From Endozoicomonas sp. 8E (GTDB lineage: Bacteria; Pseudomonadota; Gammaproteobacteria; Pseudomonadales; Endozoicomonadaceae), in the NCBI RefSeq assembly GCF_032883915.1, contig NZ_CP120717.1, positions 2,301,697 through 2,365,696 of the forward strand: a DNA stretch of 64,000 nt, in the 5' to 3' direction. The notes below the pieces were generated by a model. That model was given only the letters and a program-made list of their open reading frames with translations, made no database searches and had not been told where the DNA came from. This document shows positions 27,372-36,174 of this stretch, one piece after another; within the stretch, counting starts at the first letter, position 1; every line of letters begins with the position of its first letter. The position numbers and the translations under genes were made by a program.

Positions 27372-30300
27372 TTAATTAAGGCTGTCTGCTGGGGTTGCAG
27401 GTGGAAAGCTTGATTGAGAGGCACTTCTCTTGTCGTGACCGTGAATCTTCTGATTATCGCCCTTTTGCCATTCGTCAAAGGCTCCAAGAGTGTAGAAGTA
27501 AGGAATACTTTCTGCATGAGAGAATGACCATCCAGGCACATTTTCCCTGAAGTATTTCTCCCAGCCATTTTCAAACAGTTTCATGGTGCGATCCCGGCGT
27601 TCACGGAACTGCAGATAATTTTCGTGCCGGGTCCAGCCATGCATCATGTCACTTGCTTCAACACGGCCTGCATACTCTGCGTCGGTTTCATTGAAGCGTT
27701 GAGGTGTAGCAATAGACGTACGTTTCACATATTCATCGTCCGTTTCACCGACGCCTGCCCAGCGACTGATCTTGTCAAGAGTTCGGCCCAGAGGTCCACC
27801 CAGCCATTGAGTGAGCATCTTGCTGTCGTTCATAAAGAAGTCGTAAGTAAGACTCGACGCCAGAGCGAAGCCGAAGGTTTGAGCGTAGCTAAATCCGGAT
27901 AGCAGACCGTGGGCGTATGCTCCAACAGTAGCAATCGGGCCCAGCGCGAGCGCGGCTGTGGCAGAAGTCAGCGTTTTCACTTTTTGTGGTGTTACCCGAT
28001 GCAGCAGTGGTACCTGAACCCCTTGACCGGAACCCATGGACTTCACTATTTCGGGCACCAGACGCAGAATACTTTGGTACATAGGCGGGTTGGCGTTGTA
28101 CTGTCTGGCAAACAACAGGGAGCCGGTTCTCAGCAGAATCACTGAGGAAGCGGCTTTACCCAATGGCATGGCCAGCCCGCCCACTTCAGAGACGCGTTCA
28201 ATTCCAATGTGGTTTGCGTATTGGCTGGTTCGGTTAAGATCAACACCATAGCCTTCCAGCCAGTGCTGGAAAGGTGTGAGCATCCGGTGCAGGTAATCAC
28301 CCCTGTTGGTTAGATCCAGAAGATAGAGGAATGACACGTTCGAGAGGGATAGCTCGACAGCCTGCCAGGTGCTGTGGGTCGCCAGCAGAGGGGTGTAGCT
28401 GGAGAAGTACCAGGTGACAGCCTGTACCAGAAAAGCTGAAGGTTTGACCCAGTACTCATTCAGCTGGTGCTCAATTGCTGCGGCATGAGCCTGCATCAGG
28501 GTGCTGTTGATAGCCTTGATCAGGTCTGATTCAGACAGGCCGACAGCATTGGCATAAGGTGTCAGGGTATCCTGAACTTTGGTCAGGAAGGCCGCCGTCC
28601 TGTGGCCGTTTTCAAAGGCAATATCGTCAAGAATATAGTTGGCTATGACCGCAGCAGCATACTCTTTCATGCCAGCAACAGACTCTTTTATACCCGCCGG
28701 GCCAGTCACAGTCACAGTCACAGTCACAGGAGTAAAGGCACTGTGCATGAATTCATCGACTCCCTCATCGGACAGCATCTGGATAGTGGCTCTGAAGCAA
28801 GGCAGGTTGACGCCGTGTTTGTAGCCAAGGAAGTGTTCAAATTCATTCACTGTCTGATAACCTTCAACACCTCTGACAGCCTTCATGTGGTTCTCAAGTT
28901 CAATCTTGCTGATCAGACCTTCACGCAGCAAAGCTATGATTTTGTTACCACTGGCAGAATGGGCAGTGAAGTATTTCGAAAAGTCTTTCATGTCTCCTGA
29001 CATATGCTCGACATAGTGAATACCTGCCAAGCCTGAGCCGCGAATTTCGTCGTCGTATTCTTGTGCCCCTTTTTCTATCTCATACAATGCCTGGTGCGTC
29101 AGAATCTGGACTTCTTTGAAGGCATTCAGGGGTTGACCTTCTAGAGGCTCGGGAGAGGATTCCGGAAAGGTTGTCTTCAGGCTCTTGAAAACTTCCACAA
29201 TCCGGCTGGCCTGTATAAACGTCAGTTTGTCTCCGGCCAGTGCCTGCAAGCGAATCGCTGCAAACTCATTGTCAAAATCGAAATTCGCAAGGGATGGTAT
29301 TGCCTTACCACTTTCTTGCGCTGCTTTTGTCAGGCCAATGGCGGCTTCCAAAGCTTGTTTTTTGAGGGGATGCTGCTGCGTGAATTTGTGGATAGCATTC
29401 AGAACTTTTGCCTGCTTTGGCGTGTACTGGAAGGGGCTGCCGTCATTTTCGACGGTTTTCTCTGCCGCCTTCAGGACTCCCTTCATTCTCTCAATGTCTG
29501 CTTTCCTGGCTTTAATCTCATCTTCCAGACGGGTCTGATCCTGAGTCAGTTGCTGGATCCTGCCGCCGTTACCGTCATGTCCGCCCAGCTGTACCTTTTT
29601 GCTTCTCAGGGCATTAACCCGGTGTTCACTGGTGTCAGTGGGGTCTGGTTTAAGACCCACGGCTTTTTCTAGAGGGTCAAGAAACGCTTTATGGAAATCT
29701 ATCAGGTCTTCTTCTGCTTTTGATAAGGCTTTACTTTTCCGCTCCAGGGCTAAATTCAGCAGGGCTATTTCGTTCTTATGGAGGGTTTCAGCGGACTCAT
29801 CGGTGTTTGCGGGACGCTTAAGCTCCTCTTTTTTAAGGTCCAGCCTCTGTTGTGTATTCCTCTCTTCAAGCCGTGCATTGCTCACCTTCATGCTTTTTCT
29901 GTCGTGAATACGAAGAAATTGCAAAATCTGAGCGTACTTGTCCCAGGTTGAAGGCAGTTCACCCAATGCTTCATAAAGTTCATCGTTATTGTCCAGACTA
30001 CCAGTATTTTTATTGTCTACAACGACAGTAGAGTAATCAGCTTCTGCCAGTAAACTGAGGTCATCTCCATCTGTCAGGGTTTTCAGTTGCTCAAGGATTT
30101 CATCTCGTTTTTCTTCGCTGTATTCCCGCAGGTAATGTTTGACATCCTCCATTCGCTCTTCGGGACGTTGTGCGTCACTTGCAGTCAGACCCAGGTCGGT
30201 CTGAAGTTGTTTCATTGCCTGATTGACAATCGTGTTGTCTTCATCAGGGACAGGTTGCAGCTCAGCACGGCTCCCTGCAAATACCACGCGTTTGCCACGA

Positions 30301-33300
30301 AGCCTGTTCAGTTTGCGATGAACATTTGTCAGCTCACTTTCAGCCTCTTTTAGTGCCCGTCTGGCCTTGGCTGCATCACGATCAAGAACGAATCGTGGCT
30401 TAGCTCCCAGACGAGCCATTTGCCTGTCAAGTTCATTATCAATGGCGGCGATACGCTCATTAACATCAGGCAGGCCGACATTGACAACTTCTTCGTCCAG
30501 CCGTTGGAGTTTTGTTTCAATCAGACTGTTCTGGTCTTCGAGGGTGGCATCATCTTTATAGTCCTCAATGTTGAGTCGATAAGCTATTTCATTGTTCCAG
30601 ACTCTTCTGGCGGCTTCATCGTCGTAAAGTGCGTTTGATTTTGCGATTAATTCCTGAATTTTGGTTCTCAGGGTATCCTTTCGGTCAGACAGGTCGTCAT
30701 CCATGTCAAATGCTATATCCAGATCTTTGGCCAGTTTGACAGTGAAAACCTGACCTCTTTTTTGAGCAGCAGAGTTTTCGCTAATGTCGATGTTTAGCTT
30801 GTCCTCTAAAGTTTTTAGCATAGAAGTCTGTTGTCTTATGGCTTGTTCATACGCATCTTCGAAAAAAAAGTTAAGACATCTTTGAAGCCTCCAGGGTCTT
30901 GTTTCTCTTTGTTCGTAAGCAGGTGAAATGTTTCCTTTCCAGTAAGGGGAGTCTATGTCGTCCAGCATTTTTTCGGTGATATCATCGTCCTCAAGTCTGG
31001 TAAGAATCCTGTCGAGTCTTTCCTGGTTGTCATCATCGTCAACGGCATCGATCTTGAGTATTTCTTCCAGGGTTTCCAGTACATCCAGTGCCTCTTCTTC
31101 TACCTGCTGCCTGACTTGTTTAATGTATGCCTGAATTTCCTTGGAAATGGCGTCACGACGATAATACACATCGTCCTCGCTACCCGGAATACTCATCGCC
31201 AGGGCGTTTTCCAGGGCAGTCAGTTTCCTGAGCACTTCAGGCATGGCTATGGGGTGGCCTGGTGTTCTGATGTCTTCCAGTTCTGTTTCCAAATCTGCGA
31301 GACTGTATAACCTGTTGCGTGTTGCTTCTATCTGTGTGTTGCGTTCTTCTATTGTGCTGCCTTCTTCCCAAGGGTCGTAAAAGCCAGTCACATAATCTCC
31401 GATGAGTTTGGCGTCAATGTCTTCTTCGCTGCTTTGAGCAGGCAGTGTCCGGATGCTCTGAAAGATAAATTCCTGGTGTTCATCGGGTGAATTATCCTGA
31501 CTATGAAGTCTGTCAGGCAGGTCTGCTTGCCAAAGATTCAGTCTGTTAATCTTCCCCAGTTCAGTGTTCAGTGACTGAATTCTCCGAACCAGGCGTTTTT
31601 GTTGAACGGCGACATCTGCATTGCTATCAAAATCCTTAATATTTAAATGTACGGCAATGGTTTTATAATGAGCTTTGATTGCAGCTCTTTTTCCAGCCTC
31701 TGTGCTGGTCCTCTGAAGATGCTGTCGGAATAGAGTTCCCTGCTGATTAAGGTGCTTCATAATGGCTTGGTGACGGGCTTCCAGGCTGGCTTCACTGACC
31801 GGGACCAGACCGAGGTGACTTTCAACGACAGCCAGCCTGTGGCAGGCCTCGACATTAGCGGGTTCTGCATTTTCTTGTATATAACGTTGAATAGACTGAA
31901 AGCGTGCGCTCAGATCGTTTTCATTGACCGGAGTAATACCGAACGGGCCTTCCATCGCTGTCAGCTCTGCTTTTGCTGCTTCTTCGTCGAACTCTTCTGC
32001 TGCGGCCATCACCTGGTTGATTTCATCCAGTTTTATTGAGATGAGTTTGGCTTGTTCTTTTGATGGCCGGGTATCATCCCAGTCATCAATACCCAGTTTT
32101 TCTGCCAGTTGAGCGTTATAAGCTTTGTTGGCTTCTGCTCTGGCATCACGGGCCTGTCGTTCCAGGTAAGGGATTCGTCTGACTTCGTGTTGAAGTTTCC
32201 GAAGCAGGTTTTCCATTTCTTCCTGTCTGGCAGTAAATTGTGAAAGCTTATCCTCAAGTTGCCGGTGGAGATACAGTGCTCTCTGTCTTACCTTTTCACT
32301 GACGCTGAATTCTTCTGATACGAGTCTTAACAGGCTTTCAACCCGGGTGAGTTCGGCTACTGTTGCCAGATGATCTTCCAGTATGAGCTCCCTCTCAATC
32401 AGTTGTCTGGCCATATCGCTCAGGACTTTGGAAACATAAGGGTCGTCGTGAAAAATATCGGTCAGTGGTTCGGAGACACCGGTTATGAGATTTAGCATAC
32501 TCTGAACAAAATGCTGTTTAGTCAGAAGCTCTCTCAGTTGGGGTCTGAAGCAGAAATGTTTTGTGAGTTGGATCTGCAGCCAGGTTGGTGTGATGGCCGT
32601 CGAAACGACTCTGATGTGTTCCAGCGTAAGTTCAAACTCATCGTTTCCGTAAATTCCATAGGGAGTAGCACTGGCTAATGCCTGCTGAAGAGATTCATAG
32701 TATGCAAGCGCTTGCATCGCCTGTTGATCTTCGTCTGCAAGCGTCCTCGGTTGATCTTTGTTAAGGGCGGCTACGTGTCTCGTAACAAACCCCTCCAGCA
32801 CTGTCATCTGCATGCTACGAATGACGTACTGGTAGCTTTTGACCTTATATTTTTTAACCTTTGTTACCACTTCGAGGGAGGGGGGATTACCTTCAGCTTT
32901 TTTCCAGAGGTCATAGAGGTTTTCTACAAAAGCGATATCATGGGGGTTCAGCCTCTGACCATGAAAAACAATCACCTCCCCCCGAGCTTCTGTTACTTCC
33001 AGCTTTGGATAACCCGCAGGCACAGGGTAAACCTGTGTGTCGTCCTCGACGTGTACAACGTAGCCGACGGGTTTGCTGTGTGCCAACAGTTCATTAAGAG
33101 CCTTTTGTTGTAAATCCTCTTCCAGCACATGAACCTGGATATAGGCAGATGCAGCTGCTGCCAGGAGAACATCATCATTGACAAAGAGTGATTGTCCCAG
33201 ACGTTGCAGATCAGGAGGCTGATCGCCTGCAGCGAGAAGACGCATGAAAGTACGCCCATTCACCTCAACTTCTTCTACTTGAATGGTGGCAAGGGGAACA

Positions 33301-33896
33301 TAGTGATGATTTGCGCCGAGGTTTCCTGCCACGTAATTGACAGCTTTAAGTAAATTAGCCAGTTGTCCGGGGCTGGCGATTTTCGTTAACGGTTCTAATT
33401 CGCTGTTAACTAATTGGTAACGAACAGTCTCAACTGAATGCTGATCGGTCATTCCGCCTCTGACTTCGATGACCAGAACCTTTTCTTTAAGATTATGGGT
33501 GAACCTGAAGGCTGCCTCATTACCCACTTTAAGGACTTTGGTGTATTTTTTGGCAACGCCATTCTCGCCTGTTTCAAACAGATCAACACTGGAAACGCAG
33601 CCATCAACATCAGCAAGAACTTCTGTGAAGCCTTTAGAAGGAAAGGCATAGATGGCCCTGTAATCAGTCTTATCACGGTAGGTAGTTGTATAGGATTTGG
33701 GTATTGGCTGCTGGTCCTGACCCAGGGTTGGCCGAACCATGACCTCACTGTGGGTAAACTTCACATGTCCATTATTTATAATATCGGCGGACTTTGTCTG
33801 CAGCTTGCGATCGGCCAGTGCCTGTGTAGCAATGATGGAAGAACTGATTACAAAAGTCAGGGCAAAGCTTAACGTATTGGGGCGAGCTTTTGTCAT
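27372..33896 (-). CDS. Copy 6: giant secreted repeat protein (2174 aa)
   Basis: Start ATG 33894-33896 (MTKARPNTLS) with GAGG upstream. Signal peptide ends TQALA/DRK. N-terminal domain to about 465 (FCFRPQLRELL near 449). About eleven degenerate units in the middle, among them LGIDDWDDTRPSKEQ, FGITPVNENDL, HLGLVPVSEASLEAR, HLNIKDFDSNAD and ILKIDAVDDDDNQERL. AKPRFVLDRD is near 1166, VGLKPDPTDT near 1413, FDFDNEFAAIRL near 1538 and LLREGLISKIELENHM near 1650. A VTVTVTVT stretch near 1725-1732 comes from a hexanucleotide repeat. The hydrophobic pair is at about 1970-2020, and the tail ends PPATPADSLN. This is the first gene after the repeat array, so it probably heads the transcription unit of copies 6 to 1. 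Confidence 0.88.
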   Translation of the reverse strand: MTKARPNTLSFALTFVISSSIIATQALADRKLQTKSADIINNGHVKFTHSEVMVRPTLGQDQQPIPKSYTTTYRDKTDYRAIYAFPSKGFTEVLADVDGCVSSVDLFETGENGVAKKYTKVLKVGNEAAFRFTHNLKEKVLVIEVRGGMTDQHSVETVRYQLVNSELEPLTKIASPGQLANLLKAVNYVAGNLGANHHYVPLATIQVEEVEVNGRTFMRLLAAGDQPPDLQRLGQSLFVNDDVLLAAAASAYIQVHVLEEDLQQKALNELLAHSKPVGYVVHVEDDTQVYPVPAGYPKLEVTEARGEVIVFHGQRLNPHDIAFVENLYDLWKKAEGNPPSLEVVTKVKKYKVKSYQYVIRSMQMTVLEGFVTRHVAALNKDQPRTLADEDQQAMQALAYYESLQQALASATPYGIYGNDEFELTLEHIRVVSTAITPTWLQIQLTKHFCFRPQLRELLTKQHFVQSMLNLITGVSEPLTDIFHDDPYVSKVLSDMARQLIERELILEDHLATVAELTRVESLLRLVSEEFSVSEKVRQRALYLHRQLEDKLSQFTARQEEMENLLRKLQHEVRRIPYLERQARDARAEANKAYNAQLAEKLGIDDWDDTRPSKEQAKLISIKLDEINQVMAAAEEFDEEAAKAELTAMEGPFGITPVNENDLSARFQSIQRYIQENAEPANVEACHRLAVVESHLGLVPVSEASLEARHQAIMKHLNQQGTLFRQHLQRTSTEAGKRAAIKAHYKTIAVHLNIKDFDSNADVAVQQKRLVRRIQSLNTELGKINRLNLWQADLPDRLHSQDNSPDEHQEFIFQSIRTLPAQSSEEDIDAKLIGDYVTGFYDPWEEGSTIEERNTQIEATRNRLYSLADLETELEDIRTPGHPIAMPEVLRKLTALENALAMSIPGSEDDVYYRRDAISKEIQAYIKQVRQQVEEEALDVLETLEEILKIDAVDDDDNQERLDRILTRLEDDDITEKMLDDIDSPYWKGNISPAYEQRETRPWRLQRCLNFFFEDAYEQAIRQQTSMLKTLEDKLNIDISENSAAQKRGQVFTVKLAKDLDIAFDMDDDLSDRKDTLRTKIQELIAKSNALYDDEAARRVWNNEIAYRLNIEDYKDDATLEDQNSLIETKLQRLDEEVVNVGLPDVNERIAAIDNELDRQMARLGAKPRFVLDRDAAKARRALKEAESELTNVHRKLNRLRGKRVVFAGSRAELQPVPDEDNTIVNQAMKQLQTDLGLTASDAQRPEERMEDVKHYLREYSEEKRDEILEQLKTLTDGDDLSLLAEADYSTVVVDNKNTGSLDNNDELYEALGELPSTWDKYAQILQFLRIHDRKSMKVSNARLEERNTQQRLDLKKEELKRPANTDESAETLHKNEIALLNLALERKSKALSKAEEDLIDFHKAFLDPLEKAVGLKPDPTDTSEHRVNALRSKKVQLGGHDGNGGRIQQLTQDQTRLEDEIKARKADIERMKGVLKAAEKTVENDGSPFQYTPKQAKVLNAIHKFTQQHPLKKQALEAAIGLTKAAQESGKAIPSLANFDFDNEFAAIRLQALAGDKLTFIQASRIVEVFKSLKTTFPESSPEPLEGQPLNAFKEVQILTHQALYEIEKGAQEYDDEIRGSGLAGIHYVEHMSGDMKDFSKYFTAHSASGNKIIALLREGLISKIELENHMKAVRGVEGYQTVNEFEHFLGYKHGVNLPCFRATIQMLSDEGVDEFMHSAFTPVTVTVTVTGPAGIKESVAGMKEYAAAVIANYILDDIAFENGHRTAAFLTKVQDTLTPYANAVGLSESDLIKAINSTLMQAHAAAIEHQLNEYWVKPSAFLVQAVTWYFSSYTPLLATHSTWQAVELSLSNVSFLYLLDLTNRGDYLHRMLTPFQHWLEGYGVDLNRTSQYANHIGIERVSEVGGLAMPLGKAASSVILLRTGSLLFARQYNANPPMYQSILRLVPEIVKSMGSGQGVQVPLLHRVTPQKVKTLTSATAALALGPIATVGAYAHGLLSGFSYAQTFGFALASSLTYDFFMNDSKMLTQWLGGPLGRTLDKISRWAGVGETDDEYVKRTSIATPQRFNETDAEYAGRVEASDMMHGWTRHENYLQFRERRDRTMKLFENGWEKYFRENVPGWSFSHAESIPYFYTLGAFDEWQKGDNQKIHGHDKRSASQSSFPPATPADSLN
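28703..28726. repeat. In-frame hexanucleotide repeat (CAGTCA)x4 in copy 6
   Basis: Four perfect CAGTCA units, read on the minus strand as alternating Val-Thr codons (VTVTVTVT). Sister genes have shorter, non-repetitive sequence here (for example PVTVTASGPAG). Slippage by whole units would lengthen or shorten the linker without shifting the frame. Confidence 0.85.
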
Positions 33897-34131
33897 TCTA
33901 CTACCTCAGAGCTGAGTACTGTTTACCGTGAAAAGTGATTTTTTCCTCAAGTGGAGAAGCGGTTTCTAATCGCTCATGGCTGTTAATCGCTCATGGCTGT
34001 TTCGATGAGCCGTTGAGAGAATCTAGTTCACAGTTGCAAATCAGGTAAACTGTCGAGCGAATTTATACCAGTCGAACTTTCTAACTCCTTATTGCGCTGA
34101 AGATTTGAGTTGTTTTTTTACGAAAGGAAAA
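33897..34131 (-). promoter_or_regulatory. Leader and probable promoter region of copy 6
   Basis: This 235-bp stretch holds the shared leader (GAGG, then about 60 bp of homology to other copies), two perfect 17-bp repeats (33967-34000) and unique AT-rich DNA. A TATAAAT -10-like heptamer lies on the minus strand at 34061-34067, without a clear -35 box. A promoter is expected here because the array and a terminator separate copy 6 from copy 7; its exact position is not established. Confidence 0.3.
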
Positions 34132-34148
34132 GATTCATTAACAGAGTT
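34132..34148. repeat. Left 17-bp direct repeat flanking the palindromic array
   Basis: The sequence GATTCATTAACAGAGTT recurs at 36063-36079 with one mismatch, in the same orientation, just outside the array. It may be a target-site duplication or an older direct repeat between which the array lies. Confidence 0.6.
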
Positions 34149-34154
34149 ACAATT

Positions 34155-36058
34155 CGTTCCCACGCTCTGAGGGGGTCGAAAAACTCGTTCTCGTCATTCC
34201 CGCGAAGGCGGGTGTCGCAAAACCCTCTCCAGCGAGGGAACGAGTTGACTCCCGTCATTCCCGACTTCATTCTCGTCATTCCCGCGAAGGCGGGAATCCA
34301 CACAGACTCACCACCAGAACCATACTGCCCGATGCCCCCTTGGCCTTGTCATCCCCGAGAAGGCAGAGATCCACCGTTGGCGCTGGATTCCCGCCTTCGC
34401 GGGAATGACGACCTCTGAGCATGGGAACAAGCTGTTGGAGTTTTGCGACACCCTCAGAGCGAGGGAACGAGTTGACTCCCGTCATTCCCGACTTCATTCT
34501 CGTCATTCCCGCGAAGGCGGGAATCCACACAGACTCACCACCAGAACCATACTGCCCGATGCCCCCTTGGCCTTGTCATCCCCGAGAAGGCAGAGATCCA
34601 CCGTTGGCGCTGGATTCCCGCCTTCGCGGGAATGACGACCTCTGAGCATGGGAACGAACTGGTGGAGTTTTGCGACACCCTCAGAGCGAGGGAACGAGTT
34701 GACTCCCGTCATTCCCGACTTCATTCTCGTCATTCTCGACTTCATTCTCGTCATTCCCGACTTCATTCTCGTCATTCCCGCGAAGGCGGGAATCCACACA
34801 GACTCACCACCAGAACCATACTGCCCGATGCTCCCTTGGCCTTGTCATCCCCGAGAAGGCAGAGATCCACCGTTGGCGCTGGATTCCCGCCTTCGCGGGA
34901 ATGACGACCTCTGAGCATGGGAACAAGCTGTTGGAGTTTTGCGACACCCTCAGAGCGAGGGAACGAGTTGACTCCCGTCATTCCCGACTTCATTCTCGTC
35001 ATTCCCGACTTCATTCTCGTCATTCCCGCGAAGGCGGGAATCCACACAGACTCACCACCAGAACCATACTGCCCGATGCTCCCTTGGCCTTGTCATCCCC
35101 GAGAAGGCAGAGATCCACCGTTGGCACTGGATTCCCGCCTTCGCGGGAATGACGACCTCTGAGCATGGGAACAAGCTGTTGGAGTTTTGCGACACCCTCA
35201 GAGCGAGGGAACGAGTTGACTCCCGTCATTCCCGACTTCATTCTCGTCATTCCCGACTTCATTCTCGTCATTCCCGACTTCATTCTCGTCATTCCCGCGA
35301 AGGCGGGAATCCACACAGACTCACCACCAGAACCATACTGCCCGATGCTCCCTTGGCCTTGTCATCCCCGAGAAGGCAGAGATCCACCGTTGGCACTGGA
35401 TTCCCGCCTTCGCGGGAATGACGACCTCTGAGCATGGGAACAAGCTGTTGGAGTTTTGCGACACCCTCAGAGCGAGGGAACGAGTTGACTCCCGTCATTC
35501 CCGACTTCATTCTCGTCATTCTCGACTTCATTCTCGTCATTCCCGCGAAGGCGGGAATCCACACAGACTCACCACCAGAACCATACTGCCCGATGCCCCC
35601 TTGGCCTTGTCATCCCCGAGAAGGCAGAGATCCACCGTTGGCGCTGGATTCCCGCCTTCGCGGGAATGACGACCTCTGAGCATGGGAACAAGCTGTTGGA
35701 GTTTTGCGACACCCTCAGAGCGAGGGAACGAGTTGACTCCCGTCATTCCCGACTTCATTCTCGTCATTCCCGCGAAGGCGGGAATCCACACAGACTCACC
35801 ACCAGAACCATACTGCCCGGAGTCCCCCTGGCCTTGTCATCCCCGAGAAGGCAGAGACCAACTGTTGACCCTGGATTCCCGCCTTCGCGGGAATGACGAC
35901 CTCAGAGCATGGGAACGAGCTGTTGGAGTTTTGCGACAGCCTCAGAGCGTGGGAATGAGTTGTTGGGCTTTTGCGACAGCCGCCTTCGCGGGAATGACGA
36001 CCTCAGAGCGATGGAACGACTTGTTGGAGTTCTGCGACACCCTCAGAGCGTGGGAACG
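34155..36058. repeat. Higher-order palindromic repeat array with nested 21-bp VNTR
   Basis: Seven long units are anchored by CCCGCGAAGGCGGG at 34281, 34508, 34777, 35025, 35294, 35542 and 35769. Unit spacing is 227, 269, 248, 269, 248 and 227 bp, exactly 227 plus 0, 1 or 2 times 21. The difference comes from 1 to 3 copies of a 21-bp subunit (CGTCATTCCCGACTTCATTC plus T). Each unit carries ATTCCCGC-GAAG-GCGGGAAT and its inverted form about 110 bp later, plus a CCCTCAGAGCGAGGGAACGAG-like block. The array is bounded by 19-bp perfect inverted repeats (34155-34173, 36040-36058). Its right end (35900-36058) is degenerate. Motifs of this kind are widespread REP-like repeats in proteobacteria. Apparent reading frames are an artefact of the repeat. 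Confidence 0.9.
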
Positions 36059-36062
36059 AGTT

Positions 36063-36079
36063 GATTCATGAACAGAGTT
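36063..36079. repeat. Right 17-bp direct repeat flanking the palindromic array
   Basis: GATTCATGAACAGAGTT is the partner of 34132-34148, with one mismatch. It lies 4 bp outside the right terminal inverted repeat, whereas the left partner lies 6 bp outside. Confidence 0.6.
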
Positions 36080-36098
36080 TAATCAATTGCCTGATCTG

Positions 36099-36136
36099 AA
36101 AGAAACCGGTAGGTATTCCCTTAAACCGGTTTCTTT
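36099..36136. terminator. Terminator-like hairpin downstream of copy 7
   Basis: A perfect 12-bp inverted repeat (36099-36110 and 36125-36136, AAAGAAACCGGT and its complement) has a 14-nt loop. The A-rich outer left arm and T-rich outer right arm give the form of a bidirectional intrinsic terminator. It lies about 40 bp beyond the stop of copy 7 in the minus direction, where the transcript of copies 11 to 7 would be expected to end. Confidence 0.6.
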
Positions 36137-36174
36137 TGCATGGCAGTGGAGGGATCATCCAATGGTTTCTGATA

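Noticed and set aside
34155-36058. CRISPR array
   Set aside because: There are no unique spacers of constant length; the sequence between anchors is the same in each unit, and no cas genes are nearby.
34110-36071. Short frames on both strands of the palindromic array, with peptides such as HSREGGNP and IPAFAGMT
   Set aside because: These are translations of the repeat itself, readable in both directions because it is palindromic. Such peptides are a well-known annotation artefact.
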